Source: DATAXV01 sp036272915
Lineage (GTDB): Bacteria; Chloroflexota; Dormibacteria; Dormibacterales; Dormibacteraceae
Length of the DNA: 38,785 bases
Direction: 5' to 3'
Assembly (NCBI GenBank): GCA_036272915.1
Contig: DATAXV010000146.1
Location: forward strand, 1-38,785
The translations under genes were made by a program, and so were the position numbers. Shown here piece by piece: positions 6,980 to 15,220 of this stretch (the stretch's first letter is position 1; each line of letters begins with the position of its first letter). A model generated the notes under the pieces. It was not told where the DNA came from and searched no databases. It worked only from the letters and a program-made list of their open reading frames with translations.

Positions 6980-8587
6980 GTGAAACCACCCGCGCCCTAC
7001 AACGAGCCCGTGCGCGGCTACGCGCCGGGGACGCCTGAGCGGGAGTCGCTCAGCCGGCGCCTCGACCAGATGGCGGCCGAGGTCGTCGAGATCCCGATGG
7101 TGATCGGCGGCGAGGACCGCCGCACCGGCTCCACCTTCCCCGCCGTCATGCCGCACGACCACGCCCACGTCCTCGGCACCGTCCATCAGGGCGGCGAGGC
7201 GGAGATGGCGGACGCGGTCGAGGCGGCGGAACGCGCCCGGCCGGAGTGGTCGAGCGCGCCCTGGGAGGACCGCGCGGCGGTCTTCCTCCGCGCCGCCGAC
7301 CTGCTCGCCGGTTCGTGGCGTGACACCGTCAACGCGGCCACCATGCTCGGCCAATCCAAGACGGCGCAGCAGGCCGAGATCGACGCCGCCTGCGAGCTCT
7401 GCGACTTCCTCCGCTTCAACGTCGACTACATGCTCCGGATCTACGAGGAGCAGCCGCTGTCGCCGCCCGGTGCCTGGAACCGGATGGACTACCGCCCGCT
7501 GGAGGGCTTCGTGCTCGCGGTCACGCCCTTCAACTTCACCTCGATCGCCGGCAACCTACCCAGCTCGGCGGCGCTGATGGGCAACACCGTGGTCTGGAAG
7601 CCCTCGCAGACGGCGGCGCTCTCGGCCCACCACCTGATGCGGATGCTGCGGGCGGCGGGCCTGCCCGACGGGGTCATCAACCTGGTCCAGGGCGACCCCG
7701 CCTCGATGGTCGCCTCGGCCCTCGCCGACCACCGCCTGGCCGGCGTCCACTTCACCGGATCGACCACCGTCTTCCGGGGCATCTGGCGCCAGGTCGGGGA
7801 GCAGATCGACCGGTACCGGAACTACCCGCGGCTGGTCGGCGAGACCGGCGGCAAGGACTTCATCCTCGCCCACGCCTCGGCCGAGGTCCCGGCCCTGGCC
7901 ACGGCCATCCTTCGCGGCTCCTTCGAATATCAGGGTCAGAAATGCTCCGCGGCCTCTCGGGTCTACGTCCCGCGCAGCCTCTGGCCGGAGCTGCGCGAGC
8001 GACTCGGCGACGAGGTCCCGGGCATCGCCATGGGCGACGTCCGCGACTTCTCGAACTTCATGGGTGCGGTCATCGACCGCCGCTCCTTCGAGCGCCAGCG
8101 GGCCGCGATCGAGGAGGCGCGCGGCGACGGCTACGAGGTCCTCGCCGGCGGCGGCACCGACGACAGCCGGGGGTGGTTCGTGCGGCCCACCGTGATCGTC
8201 GCCCAGGACCCCGACGCCCGGCTGCTCCGCGACGAGCTGTTCGGACCCGTGGTCACCATCCACGTCTACGCCGACGGCGGCTTCGAGGACGCCGTCGAGC
8301 TGGTCGACCGGACCAGCCCCTACGGCCTCACCGGCGGCGTCTTCGCCACCGACCGCGAGGCGATCCGGCTGGCCGAGAACCGACTCCGCTACAGCGCCGG
8401 CAACTTCTACATCAACGACAAGCCGACCGGCGCGGTGGTCGGGCAGCAGCCCTTCGGCGGGGCCAGGGCCTCGGGCACCGACGACAAGGCGGGCTCGCTC
8501 TGGAACCTCACCCGCTGGGTCAGCCCGAGGGCGATCAAGGAGACCTTCGACCCGCCCCGCGAGTACCGCCACCCGTACCAGGGCTGA
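6980..8587 (+). CDS. pruA: L-glutamate gamma-semialdehyde (1-pyrroline-5-carboxylate) dehydrogenase
   Basis: This 535-residue enzyme oxidises glutamate semialdehyde, the open form of pyrroline-5-carboxylate, to glutamate with NAD+, the last step of proline breakdown. The aldehyde dehydrogenase landmarks are present: VTPFNFTSIAGNLP and GNTVVWKPSQ for cofactor binding, the general base Glu288 in VGETGGKDF, the nucleophile Cys322 in GQKCSAASR, and ELFGPVVTIHVY near the end. ETGGKDF, GQKCSA and the C-terminal GGARASGTDDKAG are typical of the single-domain PruA type rather than general aldehyde dehydrogenases. The length is right for this type. No proline dehydrogenase gene (putB/prodh) is in the window, so the pathway partner is elsewhere. 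A weak GAGGTGTAAG site precedes the ATG. Confidence 0.95.
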   Translation: MKPPAPYNEPVRGYAPGTPERESLSRRLDQMAAEVVEIPMVIGGEDRRTGSTFPAVMPHDHAHVLGTVHQGGEAEMADAVEAAERARPEWSSAPWEDRAAVFLRAADLLAGSWRDTVNAATMLGQSKTAQQAEIDAACELCDFLRFNVDYMLRIYEEQPLSPPGAWNRMDYRPLEGFVLAVTPFNFTSIAGNLPSSAALMGNTVVWKPSQTAALSAHHLMRMLRAAGLPDGVINLVQGDPASMVASALADHRLAGVHFTGSTTVFRGIWRQVGEQIDRYRNYPRLVGETGGKDFILAHASAEVPALATAILRGSFEYQGQKCSAASRVYVPRSLWPELRERLGDEVPGIAMGDVRDFSNFMGAVIDRRSFERQRAAIEEARGDGYEVLAGGGTDDSRGWFVRPTVIVAQDPDARLLRDELFGPVVTIHVYADGGFEDAVELVDRTSPYGLTGGVFATDREAIRLAENRLRYSAGNFYINDKPTGAVVGQQPFGGARASGTDDKAGSLWNLTRWVSPRAIKETFDPPREYRHPYQG

Positions 8588-8593
8588 GCCCGG

Positions 8594-9067
8594 TCAGGGT
8601 CGGAGCGAGAACTCCATCTCGCTGGTGGAGGTGAAGCCCATCCCCTCGTAGAGGGCGCGGCCGTCGTCGCTGGCGTGGAGCCGGGCGACCACGCAGCCCT
8701 CCTCGCGCAGCCAGCCCAGCGCCTGCTCCATCAGCGTGCGGCCGATGCCGCGGCGCCGCCAGGCGGGGCGGACGTAGACGTTGTTGATCTGCCCGAACCG
8801 GGTCCCGAAGAGCGCCGTCCGGTAGTTGTCGACGACGCGTCCCAGGACCATCCCGACCGGCTCCGGGCCGGCGCAGGCGAAGAAGATCCGGGCCCGGCCC
8901 GCCTCCATCTCCACGCCGAAGTACTCGCGATAGCGTTCCCGCCAGTCGGCGGCGCGGCGGTCGAACGAGGCGTCCATCTCGTCCGCCATCTCCCCGCGCA
9001 GCCCGGCGGCGAGGTGCAGCTCGTCGACCCTGGCCACGCGATAGATGACGACGGCGCCCTTTTCCAA
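8594..9067 (-). CDS. GNAT-family N-acetyltransferase
   Basis: A 157-residue acetyltransferase of the Gcn5 fold. Motif A with the acetyl-CoA pyrophosphate loop is clear (INNVYVRPAWRRRGIGRTLM), followed by the motif B region (VARLHASDDGRALYEGMGFTSTSEMEF). The long helix MADEMDASFDRRAADWRERYREYF lies ahead of it. The start is uncertain: TTG at 9067 sits eight bases after the stop of the monooxygenase gene and gives a full-length first strand (AVVIYRVARVDELH); GTG at 9037 would shorten it by ten residues. The acceptor substrate is unknown. It likely shares a transcript with the upstream monooxygenase. Confidence 0.85.
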   Translation of the reverse strand: MEKGAVVIYRVARVDELHLAAGLRGEMADEMDASFDRRAADWRERYREYFGVEMEAGRARIFFACAGPEPVGMVLGRVVDNYRTALFGTRFGQINNVYVRPAWRRRGIGRTLMEQALGWLREEGCVVARLHASDDGRALYEGMGFTSTSEMEFSLRP

Positions 9068-9074
9068 CCCGCGG

Positions 9075-10562
9075 TCAATTATGCGCAGCGGCCTCGACCG
9101 GCTCCGCCGGCGCGGCCGCGGCCGGGGCGCCGCACCACCGCACCAGGGCCGCCTCGCAGTCCGAGGCGCAGTCGCCGGCCCAGGCGATGTAGCCGTCCGG
9201 CCGCACCAGGCACATGCCGGGCTCGGGCCCGGCGCGGCGGACCAGCTCGACGCGGTCCGCCCAGGGCGCGAGGTCGGGCGCCTCCCCGGCCGCTGGCGCG
9301 ACCAGCACCAGCCGGCCGGCGCGGAGCGCCTCGTAGAGCCTGGAGGGACCGGGGCCCGCGATGGCGACGTCCGCCGCCCGCCGCCCGGCCGGCCGGCCGG
9401 CGCCGGAGCCGTAGGCGACCTCGAGGCCGGACACGCGCCGGGCCAGCGCATCGTTGATGGCGGGGACGCGGCCGATCGTCCGGGCCACCACCGCCCGCAG
9501 CAGCCGCAGCGCCGGGTCCTGGGCGAGTGCCTGCCGGAGCAGCATCGAGCTCAGGCGCCGGACGGCGACGCCGACCGGCCTCCGCTCCTCGTGATAGCTC
9601 TCGAGCAGGTCCTCGCCGGCCCAGCCACGGACGGCCGCGGCGAGCTTCCAGCTGAGGTTCATCGCGTCCTGGAGCCCGGTGTTCATGCCCTGACCGCCGG
9701 CGGGCGAGTCGACGTGGGCGGCGTCGCCGGCCAGGAAGACCCGGCCCACCCGGTAGCGGTCGACCAGGCACTCGTCGCTGTGGAAGCGCGAGATCCAGCG
9801 GCACTCGCCGATCCCGAAGTCGGTGCCGAACGCCCGCTGCGTGATCTCGCCGACCTCGGCCAGGTCGACGGGGATCGAGTCCGCCACCTGCCGGCGCTGA
9901 TCCGAGGCGACGATGCGGTGCCAGCCGTCGCCGATCGGGGCCAGGAAGGCGAAGGCGCCGCGGGCGACACCGGCGTTGAGGGAGTCGGCCGGAGGCCGGT
10001 TCAGGCGGACGTCGGCGAGGATCATGGAGACGACCGCGGTCCGGCCGGGGAAGCTCAGGCCGAGCTCCGAGCGCACCGTGCTATGGACCCCGTCGGCGCC
10101 GACCGCGTACCGCGCCCTCCACTCGGTCGCCTCGCCCCTCTGGTCCTCGGTCCGGAGGTCGACGCCGGCGGCGTCCTGCTCCAGACCGACCACCCGGGTG
10201 CCCTCGACGATGCGCGCCCCGAGCTCGAGCGCCCGCTCGCGGAGGATCGCCTCGACGCGGTACTGGGGGATGACCAGGGTGAACGGATAGCGACCGGGCA
10301 GGCCCGACATGTCCGCGGCCAGGCGGCCGAAGAGGCGCAGGCGGTGGGCCCGCTCGCCGGAGGCGATCATGCGATCGGCGATGCCCCTGGCGTCGAGCAG
10401 CTCCAGCGTCCGCGACTGGATGACGAAGGCCCGGCTCAGGTTCGACTGCTCGAGCCGGCGCTCCAGCACCACGCAGTCGATCCCGGCCGCGGCCAGGTCG
10501 CCGGCAAGGATCAGGCCGGTGGGGCCGGCACCGACGATGGCGACATCGACATCGTTCCGCAT
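9075..10562 (-). CDS. FAD-dependent aromatic hydroxylase-type monooxygenase
   Basis: This 495-residue class A flavoprotein monooxygenase has a dinucleotide-binding N-terminus (VAIVGAGPTGLILAGDLA), the middle DG fingerprint in GADGVHSTVRSELGL, and the C-terminal GD motif VFLAGDAAHVDSPAGGQGMNTG. A thioredoxin-like C-terminal region ends near the stop. This order matches PHBH-like phenol and polyketide hydroxylases (MhpA, PgaE types), which use NAD(P)H and O2 to hydroxylate aromatic rings. ATG at 10562 is chosen because GAGGAGGTG lies eight bases upstream. The C-terminus is Ala/Pro-rich (CGAPAAAAPAEPVEAAAHN). A TTGAATTCAA palindrome lies 68 bases upstream. No polyketide or ring-cleavage genes are near, so the substrate is open. 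Confidence 0.9.
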   Translation of the reverse strand: MRNDVDVAIVGAGPTGLILAGDLAAAGIDCVVLERRLEQSNLSRAFVIQSRTLELLDARGIADRMIASGERAHRLRLFGRLAADMSGLPGRYPFTLVIPQYRVEAILRERALELGARIVEGTRVVGLEQDAAGVDLRTEDQRGEATEWRARYAVGADGVHSTVRSELGLSFPGRTAVVSMILADVRLNRPPADSLNAGVARGAFAFLAPIGDGWHRIVASDQRRQVADSIPVDLAEVGEITQRAFGTDFGIGECRWISRFHSDECLVDRYRVGRVFLAGDAAHVDSPAGGQGMNTGLQDAMNLSWKLAAAVRGWAGEDLLESYHEERRPVGVAVRRLSSMLLRQALAQDPALRLLRAVVARTIGRVPAINDALARRVSGLEVAYGSGAGRPAGRRAADVAIAGPGPSRLYEALRAGRLVLVAPAAGEAPDLAPWADRVELVRRAGPEPGMCLVRPDGYIAWAGDCASDCEAALVRWCGAPAAAAPAEPVEAAAHN

Positions 10563-10629
10563 GACGAGCACCTCCTCGGACGCCGGGGTGGGTTGCCCCT
10601 CCCAGCGTGAGACCAAAATTCATCAACTA

Positions 10630-10639
10630 TTGAATTCAA
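10630..10639. promoter_or_regulatory. Palindrome TTGAATTCAA upstream of the monooxygenase
   Basis: A perfect 10-bp palindrome lies in an unusually AT-rich patch (about 10615-10690) between the monooxygenase start and the membrane-protein gene. A related half (ACTGAATTGC) follows about 46 bases to the right. It could be a repressor site of MarR/TetR style for the monooxygenase. No regulator gene lies beside it. Confidence 0.3.
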
Positions 10640-10721
10640 GCTCGATGGTACGCGCCGACGCGACCGAAGTCAACGGATACTGAATTGCGTGCCCGACGCC
10701 CGCCCAGGACGGCGGAGACCG

Positions 10722-11174
10722 TCAGCCGGCGTAGTGGTAGGCCTGGTTCTGGAGGACGTAGAGGACCGCGCCCACCACCCAGACCAGGATCCAGATCAGG
10801 AGCTCCCAGCCCCGCACCTTGCCCCGGAAGATCCGGAGGTGGCCCTGATCCGGCCGGTTGCTCCAGTAGTTGCGGATCATCGTCCCGACCGAGACGACGA
10901 GGAAGGCGAGGAACAGGATGATGGTGAGAGCACCGATCCGGATCGGGAGGACGGCGACGGTGGCGCCGATCAGGGCCAGCGCGACGCCGTTGAGACGTAT
11001 CGCCGCGCGGCTCGTCCCCCATCCGCCGGCGCCGCGAGCCATGAACTGAGGGACGCGGGCGACCAGTGCCGCCAGGGCCCCGGCCACACCCCACCGGTCA
11101 AGGGCGACGACGATCCCGGCGGCGATGACCAGCACCACCACCAGATCGCTGCCCAGGCCGGGCAGCGTCAGCAC
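10722..11174 (-). CDS. Small integral membrane protein
   Basis: A 150-residue protein with three or four predicted membrane segments: about residues 9-27 (LVVVLVIAAGIVVAL), 62-80 (GVALALIGATVAVLP), 82-100 (ALTIILFLAFLVVSV) and 125-145 (LLIWILVWVVGAVLYVL). A charged cytoplasmic loop (NRPDQGHLRIFRGKVRG) precedes the last segment. I do not recognise a family. GTG at 11174 starts one base after the stop of the upstream GNAT gene (TGACGTG), so translation is probably coupled. It is the last gene of a four-gene minus-strand operon. Function unknown. Confidence 0.7.
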   Translation of the reverse strand: MLTLPGLGSDLVVVLVIAAGIVVALDRWGVAGALAALVARVPQFMARGAGGWGTSRAAIRLNGVALALIGATVAVLPIRIGALTIILFLAFLVVSVGTMIRNYWSNRPDQGHLRIFRGKVRGWELLIWILVWVVGAVLYVLQNQAYHYAG

Positions 11175-11175
11175 G

Positions 11176-11790
11176 TCAGCCCGCCCCCCGCCGCGGACAG
11201 GGCCGGGGATGGTCCTGCCCCCCCGGTGACCGGCGCCACTGCTCGCTGGTGATCTGGTGGCCGCAGACCCGGTAGCGCCGGCCGCGGTCGACCTCGTCGC
11301 CGGTGACGGTCATCCCCAGCCTGCCCATCACCCGCGCCGAGGCGACGTTGTCGATGTGGTGGCGGGCGCCGATGGCCGGCTCGTGCAGATCGTCGAACCC
11401 GCAGCGCAGGCACTCCCTGGCAGCCTCGGTGGCCAGGCCCCGGCCCCAGTGGCCGCGGCCCAGCACCCAGCCGATCTCCAGGCACGATCCGGGCCGGCGC
11501 TCGGGGACGGTGAGGCCGACCCAGCCGGCCAACTGGCCGGTCTCCTTCAGCTCGACCGCCCAGGCGTCGACGCCGTGCTCCAGCCAGCGGCGCATCCGAT
11601 CCTCCAGGTAGCACTCGCAGGCGGCCTCGGACGGCGGCTCGCCGTCGCCCAGGTAGCGCGCCACGTCGGCGTCGCGGCGGATCCGGGTGAAGGCGGGCAG
11701 GTCGCCGGCGCGCCAGGGACGGAGGCGCAGGCGGTCGGTCTCGAGCTCGGCCGGGGCCCGTCGGCGACGATCGGAGCGCACGTCAGTCAC
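11176..11790 (-). CDS. RimJ/RimL-type GNAT acetyltransferase
   Basis: A 204-residue protein of the RimJ/RimL/ribosomal-protein acetyltransferase group. The entry LETDRLRLRPWRAGDLPAF is diagnostic, followed by YLEDRMRRW, the central strand GWVGLTVPE, the acetyl-CoA loop in GWVLGRGHWGRGLATEAARE, and the N-x-A-S-x-R-V-M element (NVASARVMGRLGM). The C-terminus is extended by a polar tail (SPGGQDHPRPCPRRGAG). GTG 11790 overlaps the stop of the phosphatase gene by eight bases (GTGACTGA), so translation is coupled. The acceptor is not readable from sequence. Confidence 0.88.
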   Translation of the reverse strand: MTDVRSDRRRRAPAELETDRLRLRPWRAGDLPAFTRIRRDADVARYLGDGEPPSEAACECYLEDRMRRWLEHGVDAWAVELKETGQLAGWVGLTVPERRPGSCLEIGWVLGRGHWGRGLATEAARECLRCGFDDLHEPAIGARHHIDNVASARVMGRLGMTVTGDEVDRGRRYRVCGHQITSEQWRRSPGGQDHPRPCPRRGAG

Positions 11791-12448
11791 CCACCGGCAG
11801 GGCGAGATGGGTCACGTCGCCGATCGAGTGGACCACGGTCCGGCCGTCGCCGACGGCGAGGACGCTGACGCTGGTGAACTGGGGCAGCATCGGCAGCTGT
11901 CGCCAGGAGAGATGGAGCAGGTGGGTCAGGTAGACCAGGATCGCCGCGCTGTGAGTCACCACCACCGCCCGCGCTCGCCCCTCCGCGCGCTGGGGAAGGG
12001 CGGCGACGATGTCCGCCACCGCCGCCTCCATGCGCGCGATCGTCTCTTCGGCGGGCTCCGGGAAGGGGTATTCCCCCCGGCTCAGCTCGGGCTGGGCGGT
12101 GCCCTCGTCCCAGTGGGTGCGGACCTCCCGCAGGCGCTCATCGCAGCCCAGCTCGAGGCCCTGGCCCGCGGCGACCGGCTCGGCCGTCTGCCGGGCGCGG
12201 AGCAGGTCGCTGGACCAGACGGCATCGATCGGGACCGGCGCCAGACGAACGGCGAGGCGGGCCGCCTGGGCCTGGCCGACCGGGCTCAGCGGGGGATCGA
12301 TGCGGCCGTCGGCGAGGCGCTCCAGCCCGGCGTAGGCGTCGGCGTGGCGGACCAGCCACACCTCGCGCGCCTCCGGCACCCCGACCAGGTAGTGGCGGTT
12401 GAGGGCCGCCAGCGCGTCCATGAACGAGGTGTGGCGCTCGTCAGCCAT
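11783..12448 (-). CDS. Histidine phosphatase family protein
   Basis: This 221-residue protein belongs to the phosphoglycerate mutase-like branch. The catalytic motif appears as VRHADAYAG (RHA instead of RHG) near residue 34, the second part as WSSDLLRARQTAEP, and the second catalytic His in VVVTHSAAILVYL near residue 165. Such enzymes form a phosphohistidine intermediate and remove or move phosphate; substrates range from sugar phosphates to SixA-type phosphohistidines. It has an N-terminal extension of about 25 residues before the first strand. ATG 12448 overlaps the stop of the P1 peptidase gene by eight bases (ATGGCTGA). The gene is second in a coupled four-gene operon. Confidence 0.88.
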   Translation of the reverse strand: MADERHTSFMDALAALNRHYLVGVPEAREVWLVRHADAYAGLERLADGRIDPPLSPVGQAQAARLAVRLAPVPIDAVWSSDLLRARQTAEPVAAGQGLELGCDERLREVRTHWDEGTAQPELSRGEYPFPEPAEETIARMEAAVADIVAALPQRAEGRARAVVVTHSAAILVYLTHLLHLSWRQLPMLPQFTSVSVLAVGDGRTVVHSIGDVTHLALPVGD

Positions 12449-13352
12449 CGACCCGCACCGCCCGCTCGATGGCCAGCCGCAGCGCCTCGGCGGCGGCCAC
12501 GCCGAGCTGGACCAGGTTCTCCTCGGCGGACCCGGCGCTGAGGCAGAAGAGGGTGTCGCCGTCGTACGGCGTGTGCACCGGTCTGATCGCCATCGCCAGT
12601 CCATCCTGCCCGATCTCGCAGAGCTTCTGACACTCCGGTCGGGTCAGATCGGCGTCGGTGGCGATGACGGCGATGGTGGTGTTCGACGTCGGAGGTCCGG
12701 GCGGCGCCCCGCCGAGGAGCGTCGTCCAGGTGTCCAGCGGCCCGTCCGGCCCGGTCGCGCCGGCGACGATGCGCCCCTGGTGGTCGACCACGTCGCCGAG
12801 GGCGTTGACCACGGCCAGGGCGCCCACCCTCGTCCCCGAGGGGAGCCGGACGGAGGCCGTGCCCACGCCGCCGGGTCGGGCGAAGGAGGGTCCCAGGGCC
12901 TTGCCCACGGTGGCGCCGGTCCCGGCACCGACCCTGCCCTCCTCGAGGACGTCGCCGCGCTCGGCGGCGAGGGCCGCGGCGTAGCCGGCGTCCGGACCGG
13001 GAAAGACGTCGGGGGAACCGACGCCGAGGTCGTAGATCACCGCGGCGGGGACGATCGGCACCACCCCCGCGCCCATCGGGAAGCCGCGCCCGCGCTCGCG
13101 CAGGAAGCGCATCACGCCGTCGGCCGCGGCCAGCCCGAAGGCGGAGCCGCCGCTGAGGCAGATCGCGTCGGCGCGGGAGACCAGCCGGCCGGGCTGGAGC
13201 AGGTCCATCTCCCGGGTGCCGGGGGCGCCCCCCCTCACCTCGCCGCCGGCGACGGCGCCACCCGCCGGGGCGAGCACCACCGTGCAGCCGGTGGCCGCGA
13301 TGGCATCGGTCCAGTGCCCGACCCGGATACCGGGCACGTCGGTGATCGACAC
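12441..13352 (-). CDS. P1/S58-family peptidase (DmpA-like aminopeptidase)
   Basis: A 303-residue Ntn-fold-like autoprocessing peptidase of MEROPS family S58. The protein begins with the family hallmark ITDVPGIRVGHWTD, then GCTVVLAP, the oxyanion segment LSGGSAFGLAAADGV, and the junction SNTTIAVIATDA at about residues 223-234. In this family the chain is cut just before the Ser/Thr nucleophile that follows an Asn, here Thr225 or Thr226. Relatives release N-terminal residues from peptide amides or beta-peptides. GTG at 13352 is preceded by TAGGCT and exactly six bases, the same leaderless-type layout as other genes here. First gene of the four-gene operon. Confidence 0.9.
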   Translation of the reverse strand: MSITDVPGIRVGHWTDAIAATGCTVVLAPAGGAVAGGEVRGGAPGTREMDLLQPGRLVSRADAICLSGGSAFGLAAADGVMRFLRERGRGFPMGAGVVPIVPAAVIYDLGVGSPDVFPGPDAGYAAALAAERGDVLEEGRVGAGTGATVGKALGPSFARPGGVGTASVRLPSGTRVGALAVVNALGDVVDHQGRIVAGATGPDGPLDTWTTLLGGAPPGPPTSNTTIAVIATDADLTRPECQKLCEIGQDGLAMAIRPVHTPYDGDTLFCLSAGSAEENLVQLGVAAAEALRLAIERAVRVDG

Positions 13353-13358
13353 CCACCC

Positions 13359-13364
13359 AGCCTA
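13359..13364 (-). promoter_or_regulatory. TANNNT -10 box of leaderless-type promoter (P1 peptidase operon)
   Basis: On the minus strand TAGGCT is followed by six bases and the GTG start codon at 13352. A -10 box at this distance puts the transcript start at or next to the start codon. No Shine-Dalgarno-like sequence fits between them. Confidence 0.5.
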
Positions 13365-13381
13365 CCCGGGGCCGCGGGTCG

Positions 13382-13417
13382 GTCACCTGAGCCCGGCCCG
13401 CAGGCTCAGCCGGTGAC
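13382..13417 (-). terminator. Hairpin at the end of the sugar ABC operon
   Basis: CTGAGCC (13387-13393) pairs with GGCTCAG (13403-13409), and outer GTCACC (13382-13387) can pair with GGTGAC (13412-13417), with bulged bases between. The hairpin overlaps the stop codon of the second permease gene. On the minus strand no T-run follows, so it is at best a non-canonical terminator or an mRNA 3' stabiliser. Confidence 0.35.
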
Positions 13418-14263
13418 GGAGCCTCCGCCAACCATGATCGCGTCGAGCAGGCGGCGCCTGACGATCAGGAACAGGATGATCACGGGGACGATCGAGACCA
13501 GGGACAGGGCGAGCACGTCGACGTAGTTGGTGAAGTACTGGCTGCTGAACTGGGTCAGCCCTAGGGGCAGGGTGAACAGTTGCGCGCTCTGGATCACGAT
13601 CAGCGGCCAGAGCAGGTTGTTCCAGCTGCCGACGAAGGTGAGGATGCCCATCGCCGCGGTCACCGGCCAGGCCATGGGCATCACGATCCGCCAGTAGATG
13701 CCGAGGTCGCTGGCGCCGTCGACGCGGGCGGCGTCGAGCACCTCCTGCGGGATCCCGATCAGGTACTGGCGCATGAAGAAGACGATCTGCGCGGTGATCA
13801 GCCCGGGGACGATGACGCCGAGGTAGGAGTTCACCAGGCCGAGGTCCTTGGCGACGATGAAGACCGGCACCATGATCGCCGGGAAGGGCAGCGTCAGCGT
13901 GCTGATGATCGACCAGAAGATCAGGTCCCGACCCAGGAAGCGGAACTTGGCCAGGGCGTAGCCGGCCATCTGCCCCAGGCCGACGCCGACGACGCTGATG
14001 ACGAAGGCGATGAGGAAGCTGTTCAGTGTCTGCCGGCCGAAGTCGCCGCTCTGCCAGGCGCGGGCGAAGTTGGCCCACTCGATCGGGCTCGGGATCCAGG
14101 CGAAGGGGACGGCGAACAGGTTGGCGTTGGTGTGGAGGGCGCCGCTCAGCGCCCAGAGCAGGGGGATCAGCAGCGCCAGGGCGAGGACGATCGCGACCAG
14201 GTATCGGAACCCGGCCATGGCCCGGACCCGGGCCATGGTGAACGCTCCCTTACTTCCGACCAT
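13406..14263 (-). CDS. Carbohydrate ABC transporter permease (MalG type)
   Basis: A 285-residue inner-membrane permease of the carbohydrate uptake CUT1 class. About six hydrophobic segments are visible, starting with YLVAIVLALALLIPLLWALSG. The EAA loop that docks the ATPase reads DAARVDGASDLGIYWRIVMP, with the conserved Gly and the terminal Pro. ATG 14263 has GAGGTGA six bases upstream and starts three bases after the stop of the first permease gene. No ATPase gene accompanies the transporter here, so a shared MsmK-like ATPase elsewhere is likely. Confidence 0.92.
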   Translation of the reverse strand: MVGSKGAFTMARVRAMAGFRYLVAIVLALALLIPLLWALSGALHTNANLFAVPFAWIPSPIEWANFARAWQSGDFGRQTLNSFLIAFVISVVGVGLGQMAGYALAKFRFLGRDLIFWSIISTLTLPFPAIMVPVFIVAKDLGLVNSYLGVIVPGLITAQIVFFMRQYLIGIPQEVLDAARVDGASDLGIYWRIVMPMAWPVTAAMGILTFVGSWNNLLWPLIVIQSAQLFTLPLGLTQFSSQYFTNYVDVLALSLVSIVPVIILFLIVRRRLLDAIMVGGGSVTG

Positions 14264-14266
14264 GGT

Positions 14267-15187
14267 TCACCTCAAGCGCAGCAGCCGGAGCTGGAGGGCG
14301 GTGATGATGATGCTGGCGACGAGCAGGACCAGGGCCATCGCCTCCCCGAGCCCGGCGCTGGAGTAGCTGAAGGCCTCGTCGTAGATCAGCAGCGGCAGCG
14401 TCGTCGTCGCCCTCCCCGGGCCGCCCTGGGTCATGACGAAGGGGGTGGCGAAGTTGCTGAGCACGGCGGCGACGGCGGTCACCGTGCTGAAGAGGATGGT
14501 CGGCCGCAGCATGGGCAGCTCGACGTACCAGATCAGCTGGCCGACGTTGGCGCCGTCGATGAGCGCGGCCTCGGTCAGATCCTTGGGCAGCTGCTGGTAG
14601 CCGGCCATGAAGATCACCGTGTAGTAGCCGACGAACGACCAGACCGTGGCGATGCTCACCGCGTAGAGAGCGGTGGAGGGGTCGGTCAACCAGGGGATGC
14701 TGAGGTGGAAGCCCTGGTTGATCACGCCGTAGCGCTGGAAGAGCAGGTCGAAGACCAGGGCCGAGGCGACGCCGGGAATGACGTAGGGCAGGAAGTAGAT
14801 GGTCATGAACACGGCCCGGCCGTGGGCGGCGCGCATGGTCAGCCGGGCCATGGCCCAGCTCAATACCAGCGCCGGGATCACGACCTCCGCCGCGTAGGCG
14901 ACGGTGCGGCCCACGCTCGCCCACCAGAGCGAGCTGGTGAACAGGGCGGCGTAGTTGGCCAGTCCGATGAACTCCGGGGGAGCGATCAGGCTGGCGTTGG
15001 TCAGGCTCAGGTAGAGGCCGTAGATGGCCGGTCCGAACACCCAGAGGACGAAGAAGGCGAGCGTCGGACCGATGAATCCGACGACGACCGCGCGGGACTG
15101 CCACGTGACCCGGGCGCGCCGCCCGTTCACGGGCGGGGGGAGCGCGACCCGTCCGCGCCCCGCCCCGACTGCCGCCGGTCGCCTCAC
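14267..15187 (-). CDS. Carbohydrate ABC transporter permease (MalF type)
   Basis: A 306-residue permease of the CUT1 sugar uptake class. The cytoplasmic N-terminus is Arg/Pro-rich, followed by the first segment VVVGFIGPTLAFFVLWVFG and the typical periplasmic text IYGLYLSLTNASLIAPPEFIG. The EAA loop is TEAALIDGANVGQLIWYVELP. The last segment ends in ITALQLRLLRLR. GTG 15187 is the start. It lies 33 bases after the binding-protein gene and makes the heteromeric channel with the MalG-type partner. Confidence 0.92.
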   Translation of the reverse strand: MRRPAAVGAGRGRVALPPPVNGRRARVTWQSRAVVVGFIGPTLAFFVLWVFGPAIYGLYLSLTNASLIAPPEFIGLANYAALFTSSLWWASVGRTVAYAAEVVIPALVLSWAMARLTMRAAHGRAVFMTIYFLPYVIPGVASALVFDLLFQRYGVINQGFHLSIPWLTDPSTALYAVSIATVWSFVGYYTVIFMAGYQQLPKDLTEAALIDGANVGQLIWYVELPMLRPTILFSTVTAVAAVLSNFATPFVMTQGGPGRATTTLPLLIYDEAFSYSSAGLGEAMALVLLVASIIITALQLRLLRLR

Positions 15188-15220
15188 CGTGCGAAACCCT
15201 GCACCACCACCCCGGGGTCC

